DNA from: JAIVGV01 sp035295985
GTDB taxonomy: Bacteria; Acidobacteriota; Blastocatellia; Pyrinomonadales; Pyrinomonadaceae
DNA: 9,923 nucleotides
Assembly (NCBI GenBank): GCA_035295985.1
Contig: DATHBT010000356.1
Coordinates: 1 to 9,923 of the forward strand
Direction of reading: 5' to 3'
The notes beneath the pieces were generated by a model. That model did not search any database and was not told the origin of the DNA. It saw only the letters and a program-made list of their open reading frames with translations. Every line of letters starts with the position of its first letter. Position 1 is the stretch's first letter. This document shows positions 6,167 to 9,923 of the stretch, piece after piece. The position numbers were made by a program, and so were the translations under genes.

Positions 6167-6580
6167 CGGCGTTCGTGGTTGACGCGAGCGTCGCCCTGAA
6201 ATGGTTCATCCCGGAAATTCACGAGGCCGAAGCGAAGCGGTTTCTCGATCCGGGAAACACGCTATACGCGCCTGATCTTCTGCCGTCCGAGTTCGGCAAC
6301 ATTCTCTGGAAGAAGGTTCGGCGCGCTGAGATCACTGAGGGCGAGGCCGAGCGCATCGCCATGGAGATGCGGAGCGCGCCCGTAACCCTGGTCTCATCGC
6401 TCGACCTTCTGCCTAACGCCCTGCACACCGCAATCGCGACGGGCCGCACCGTTTACGATAGCATGTATCTGGTGCCTTGCGGCCTACAGGCGGTGCCAAC
6501 TCGTTACCGCGGATCGCAAGCTCTGGAACGCGCTCCAACATTCCCCCTACGGCAAGTTGTTACACTGGGTTGAGGACTGA
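6163..6580 (+). pseudogene. vapC: VapC-type PIN-domain toxin, disrupted by a one-base frameshift
   Basis: VapC toxins are PIN-domain ribonucleases, often cutting tRNA or rRNA. The first 103 residues fit: FVVDASVALKWF with D7, LLPSEFGNILWK with E43, and TVYDSMYL with D99. After that, the frame reads an unrelated VPCGLQAVPTRYRG tail to a stop at 6571-6573. Shifting by one base near 6475-6476 (one C of a CC pair removed) gives VLAAYRRCQLVTADRKLWNALQ and ends at TGA 6578-6580. This restores the fourth acidic residue (D117, in TAD) and a typical C-terminus, total about 138 residues. GGAGG at 6148-6152 serves the start; the ATG overlaps the antitoxin stop. Either the toxin is a recent pseudogene or the base is a sequencing/assembly error. 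The uncorrected protein lacks a complete active site. Confidence 0.85.
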
Positions 6581-6608
6581 AGACTCAGTCGCTTCTCCGC
6601 TTCTCTCC

Positions 6609-8024
6609 ATGCCGTTCACCCGCTTTGACCGCTACGTTGACCGCCACGCGAACACGTTCGTGGAGCGGCTCCAGGCGCTCTGCCGGATGCCGTCCGTCGC
6701 CGCGCGCGGGACGGGGATGCGCGCGATGGCCGAGCGCGTCGAGCAGTTGATGCGGCAGGTCGGGGCGGGCACGAGGACGTTCAAGATCGGGAGCGGCTTC
6801 CCCATCCTCTTCGGCGAGTTCGGCGCGGGGCCGGCGAGCTACGTCGTTTACGGCCACTACGACGTGCAGCCGGTCGGCCAGCTCTCGGAGTGGACAGCGG
6901 GGCCGTTCGCGGGCGTCATCCAGGACGGCAAGCTCTACGGGCGCGGCGCGGTGAACGGCAAGGGCGATCTGGTGGCGCGCCTCGCCGCGGTCGAGGCTTA
7001 CCAGAAGACTTTCGGGAAGCTGCCCGTCTGCCTGCGCTTCGTCGTGGAGGGCGAGGACGGGCTGGGCAGCCCCAGCCTCTACAAGTTCACGCAGGAGCAG
7101 GGCGAATTGCTGCGCTCGGACGGCTGCGTCTGGGACGACGGCTACCGCGACACGAAGGGGCGGCTCGTCGTCAGCCTCGGCTTCAAGGGCATCTCATTCA
7201 TCGAGCTGCGGGCCGTTGGCGCGCGCACCGACCTTCACTCGAAGTGGGGCGGCATCGTGCCGAACCCGGCGTGGCGGCTCGTGCAGGCTTTGGCGACCAT
7301 CGTCTCGCCGAACGGCGTCATCACCGTGGACGGCTTCGCGTCGCACGTCGCGCCGATGACGGAGGACGACGCGCGCGCCCTGCGCTCGGTCGAGCTGGAC
7401 GAGAAGGGGCTGAGGAGCGAGTTCAAAATCGGCGGCTGGGTGCGCGGCATGACGGGCCGCGCGCTCGCCAAGGAGTTGATCTTCGGCCCGACCTGCACGA
7501 TCTGCGGCATCCAGACCGGCCACACGGAGGCGGGGCCGAAGACCGTGCTGCCGGGGATGGCCCGCGCCCGCCTCGACTTCCGGCTCGTGCCCGATCTCAC
7601 ACACGAACTCGTCGTCCGGCTGCTGCGCTCTCACCTCGAAGCGCGCGGCTTCATGGACATAGAGGTCGTCGAGATCGCCGGCGCGCCCTACGCGAAGGCC
7701 TCGCCGAAGTCGGCCGTGGCGCGCGCGGCCGTCGAGAGCGCGGAGGAGGTTTACGGCGTCGCCCCCGTGGTCTATCCCATCGACCCCGCGAGCGGGCCGG
7801 TCGGCGCGATCTGCGGAGTGCAGCAGCCGCCGACGCCCGTCGCCTCGTTCGGCGTCGGCTACGCCGGCTCGAACCCGCACGGGCCGGACGAGAACGTGCG
7901 CGTCGAAGACTTCGTGCAAGGCGTCAAGTATTTCGGCCGCGTGATCCACCGCCTCTCGCAGATCGCGAAAGACGACAGGCGCGAGCACAAGACGCAGGAG
8001 CTGATCGCGCCGAACGCCGGCTAA
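6609..8024 (+). CDS. M20-family metallopeptidase (dipeptidase-like)
   Basis: A 471-residue cytosolic-looking enzyme with the M20 layout: catalytic domain, dimerisation lid (about 190-310), catalytic domain. Visible motifs are YGHYDVQP (H83, D85), GRGAVNGKGD (111-120), VEGEDGLGS (147-154, E149 as candidate general base), D176/D177 in WDDG, DLHSKWGGIVPNP (H210, lid) and SNPHGPDE (H424). Family members use two zinc ions to hydrolyse dipeptides or N-acyl amino acids; the substrate cannot be read from sequence. Two metal positions deviate: the usual bridging Asp is Asn116, and the second Glu of the EE pair is Asp150. ATG 6609 gives the normal family N-terminus (RFDRYVDRHANTFVERLQALCRMPSV); a longer in-frame opening from 6477 runs through the toxin gene and is rejected. 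It starts 28 bases after the restored vapC stop and ends 10 bases before ligA, suggesting co-transcription with ligA. Confidence 0.88.
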   Translation: MPFTRFDRYVDRHANTFVERLQALCRMPSVAARGTGMRAMAERVEQLMRQVGAGTRTFKIGSGFPILFGEFGAGPASYVVYGHYDVQPVGQLSEWTAGPFAGVIQDGKLYGRGAVNGKGDLVARLAAVEAYQKTFGKLPVCLRFVVEGEDGLGSPSLYKFTQEQGELLRSDGCVWDDGYRDTKGRLVVSLGFKGISFIELRAVGARTDLHSKWGGIVPNPAWRLVQALATIVSPNGVITVDGFASHVAPMTEDDARALRSVELDEKGLRSEFKIGGWVRGMTGRALAKELIFGPTCTICGIQTGHTEAGPKTVLPGMARARLDFRLVPDLTHELVVRLLRSHLEARGFMDIEVVEIAGAPYAKASPKSAVARAAVESAEEVYGVAPVVYPIDPASGPVGAICGVQQPPTPVASFGVGYAGSNPHGPDENVRVEDFVQGVKYFGRVIHRLSQIAKDDRREHKTQELIAPNAG

Positions 8025-8034
8025 CGCAAACGAG

Positions 8035-9923
8035 ATGGCGAAGACTCAAACCGGAAAGCGGGGCGCGACGGCGGCCGACGAGATCGAGTCACTGCGCGAA
8101 GAGATACGCCACCACGAGGAGCTGTACTACGTTTACGACAACCCCGAAATCTCCGACGCCGACTACGATCAGCTACTGGCCCGCCTGCAACAGCTCGAAA
8201 CGGAACACCCGGAACTCGTCACGCCCGACAGCCCGACGCAGCGCGTCGGCGGCCGGCCCGCCGAGGGCTTCCCCGAATACGTCCACCGTCGGCCGATGCT
8301 CTCGCTCGACAACAGCTACAACATCGAAGACCTCCGGGCCTTCGACGAGCGGTGTAGAAAACTCGCCGACGGCCGCGCGGTCGAATACGTCGCGGAGCTT
8401 AAGATCGACGGCCTCTCCATTTCACTACACTACGAGAACGGCGTGCTCGCGCGCGGCGTCACGCGCGGCGACGGCCGCGTCGGCGAGGACGTGACGCAGA
8501 ACGCGCGCACCATTCGCAGCGTGCCTTTGAAGATCAGGGAAACAAAGGCCGAGGCGAGTCTCTTCTCGAACGCGCTGCGCGATTTCGAGGTGCGCGGCGA
8601 GGCGTATCTTTCCAGAAAAGAGTTCGAGCGCATCAACGCCGAGCGCGAGGAGGCCGAGGAGCCGCGCTTCGCCAACCCGCGCAACGCGGCGGCAGGCACG
8701 ATCCGACAGCTCGATCCGCGCGTCGTCGCCTCGCGCCGCCTCGATCTCTTCGCCTACGATCTGCTCGCCGCGGATGGCCGCAAAGCCTTCGACTCACACT
8801 GGGACGCGCTCGAATGGCTCGCCGAGTCGGGCTTCAAGGTGAGCGAGCGCGAACGATGCCCGGACATCGACGCGGTCATCGAGTTCTGCAACCGCATGGA
8901 GGCTTTGCGCGACTCGCTCGAATACGAGATCGACGGCGTCGTCGTCAAAGTCAACTCGACGGCCTTGCAGGACGAGTTCGGCGCGACGGCGAAATCGCCG
9001 CGATGGGCCATCGCCTACAAGTACCCGGCGCGCCAGGCGACCACGAAAGTTCTGGACATCATCGTGCAGGTCGGCCGCACAGGCGCGCTCACGCCCGTCG
9101 CGATCCTCGAACCAGTTTTGTTGGCCGGCACGACGGTCGCGCGGGCGACGCTGCACAACGAGGACGAGATCAAGCGACTCGGCGTGAAGGTAGGCGACTG
9201 GGTGACGATTGAGAAGAGCGGCGAGATCATCCCGAAAGTCTTGAAGGTGGTCGAATCAAGACGGATGGGCGAAGAGAAGAAGTTTCGGATGCCGAAGAAG
9301 TGCCCGGTCTGCGGCGGCGTGGTCTCGCGGCCCGAGGGCGAGGTCGTCACGCGCTGCGTGGCGGCCGACTGCCCGGCGCAACTCAAGGCCCGGCTGCTCC
9401 ACTTCACCTCGCGCCGCGCGATGCGGATCGAGGGCCTCGGCGACGCGCTCGCCGAACAGCTCGTGCAGGGCCGCCACGTGCGCGACGTGGCAGACCTCTA
9501 CAACCTCACGCTCGAAACTGTCTCGAACCTCGAACGCAAGGCAGAGAAATCGGCGACGAACCTGCTCGCGCAGATCGAGGCGAGCAAGCAGCGCGACCTG
9601 CCGCAGTTAGTCTTCGCGCTCGGCATCCGCCACGTCGGCGAGCGCACGGCCGCGCTGCTCGCCCGCGCCTTCCGGTCGCTCGACCGTTTGAGTGCGGCGA
9701 CAATAGAAGAGCTGGACGCCGTGCCGGAGATCGGGCTGACCGTGGCCGAGAGCGTCCGCGCGTGGTTCGACGACGAGGGCAACCGCCAGCTCTGCGAGCG
9801 GCTGAAGGCGCTGAGCGTCCGCACGGAGTTGGCCGCGGGCGAGGCGGCGGCGGACGAGAAGTTCGCGGGCAAGCAGTTCGTGCTGACGGGCAGGCTCGAA
9901 AGCATGACGCGCGAGGAGGCCGG
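8035..9923 (+). CDS. ligA: NAD+-dependent DNA ligase LigA (C-terminus cut by window edge)
   Basis: LigA seals nicks in duplex DNA during replication and repair, using NAD+ to adenylate itself. The visible 629 codons carry nearly the whole family layout. Domain Ia is at about 15-75 (HHEELYYVYDNPEISDADYDQLLARL). The adenylation domain has the KxDG motif ELKIDGLSIS with adenylated K123, plus RFANPRNAAAGTIRQ and YEIDGVVVKVN. The OB fold is at about 325-405, then a four-cysteine zinc finger (C423, C426, C441, C446). The helix-hairpin-helix region is at about 455-590 (LGIRHVGERTAALLA). The first strand of the BRCT domain (KFAGKQFVLTGRLESMTREEA) begins near residue 609, where the window ends. All active-site features are intact. 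The start ATG lies 10 bases after the M20 stop; the Shine-Dalgarno is weak. An essential housekeeping gene, so this part of the window is likely stable chromosome. Confidence 0.97.
   Translation, partial: MAKTQTGKRGATAADEIESLREEIRHHEELYYVYDNPEISDADYDQLLARLQQLETEHPELVTPDSPTQRVGGRPAEGFPEYVHRRPMLSLDNSYNIEDLRAFDERCRKLADGRAVEYVAELKIDGLSISLHYENGVLARGVTRGDGRVGEDVTQNARTIRSVPLKIRETKAEASLFSNALRDFEVRGEAYLSRKEFERINAEREEAEEPRFANPRNAAAGTIRQLDPRVVASRRLDLFAYDLLAADGRKAFDSHWDALEWLAESGFKVSERERCPDIDAVIEFCNRMEALRDSLEYEIDGVVVKVNSTALQDEFGATAKSPRWAIAYKYPARQATTKVLDIIVQVGRTGALTPVAILEPVLLAGTTVARATLHNEDEIKRLGVKVGDWVTIEKSGEIIPKVLKVVESRRMGEEKKFRMPKKCPVCGGVVSRPEGEVVTRCVAADCPAQLKARLLHFTSRRAMRIEGLGDALAEQLVQGRHVRDVADLYNLTLETVSNLERKAEKSATNLLAQIEASKQRDLPQLVFALGIRHVGERTAALLARAFRSLDRLSAATIEELDAVPEIGLTVAESVRAWFDDEGNRQLCERLKALSVRTELAAGEAAADEKFAGKQFVLTGRLESMTREEA

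Noticed and set aside
5818..6222. Minus-strand open frame covering the toxin-antitoxin start region
   Set aside because: Antisense to the antitoxin and the GNAT 3' end, no recognisable domain, no ribosome-binding site worth noting.
6574..6590. Small stem (GACTGA with TCAGTC) after the vapC stop as a terminator
   Set aside because: Only six base pairs, no T-run, and the next gene follows closely; chance is sufficient.
6477..6608. Upstream extension of the M20 peptidase to a start at 6477
   Set aside because: This part overlaps the frame-corrected vapC coding sequence and has no family similarity; ATG 6609 fits the family.
6890..8494. 534-codon open frame on the plus strand overlapping both the M20 and ligA genes in another frame
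   Set aside because: It is Arg/Gly/Ala-rich with no domain, and crosses two clearly real genes; a by-product of high GC.

Overview
The window is GC-rich bacterial DNA, densely coded, with both edges cutting through genes. Acidobacteriota (Blastocatellia-like) is my best guess. It rests on the protein flavours (PATAN/DUF4388 fused to a J-domain and TPRs, a COG3375-type GNAT protein, an orphan histidine kinase) and on intergenic heptamer arrays. This is an inference from pattern memory, not a computed assignment.

The left third (1-3213) is a minus-strand, probably co-transcribed set of three genes. In transcription order they are a PATAN/DUF4388-J-domain-TPR protein, an HD-GYP-type phosphohydrolase and a divergent D12-like (DNA adenine methylase fold) protein cut by the left edge. 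The last two overlap by one base (TGATG). Only a four-by-four inverted array of a 7-bp repeat separates the first two. A divergent 305-bp intergenic region (3214-3518) holds a second heptamer-based inverted repeat and a possible promoter for the minus-strand set.

From 3519 onward everything reads on the plus strand. It begins with an orphan soluble histidine kinase whose ATP-binding motifs look eroded. Next come a YaeQ-like (PD-(D/E)XK fold) protein, a REP-like 28-bp imperfect palindrome in the gap at 4968-5171, and a GNAT protein of the COG3375 type. These are followed by a small antitoxin gene (59 codons) overlapping a vapC-type PIN toxin by ATGA, an M20-family metallopeptidase, and ligA (NAD+-dependent DNA ligase), cut at its BRCT domain by the right edge.

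The clearest new point is that vapC carries a one-base frameshift near 6475. The frame-corrected protein regains the last PIN aspartate and a normal C-terminus, so the toxin is either inactivated or affected by a sequencing error. A second theme is the number of enzymes with altered key residues: the D12-like protein, the histidine kinase, the HD-GYP protein and the M20 peptidase. I see no CRISPR array, rRNA, tRNA, transposase or phage gene, and no convincing defence island beyond the toxin-antitoxin pair.
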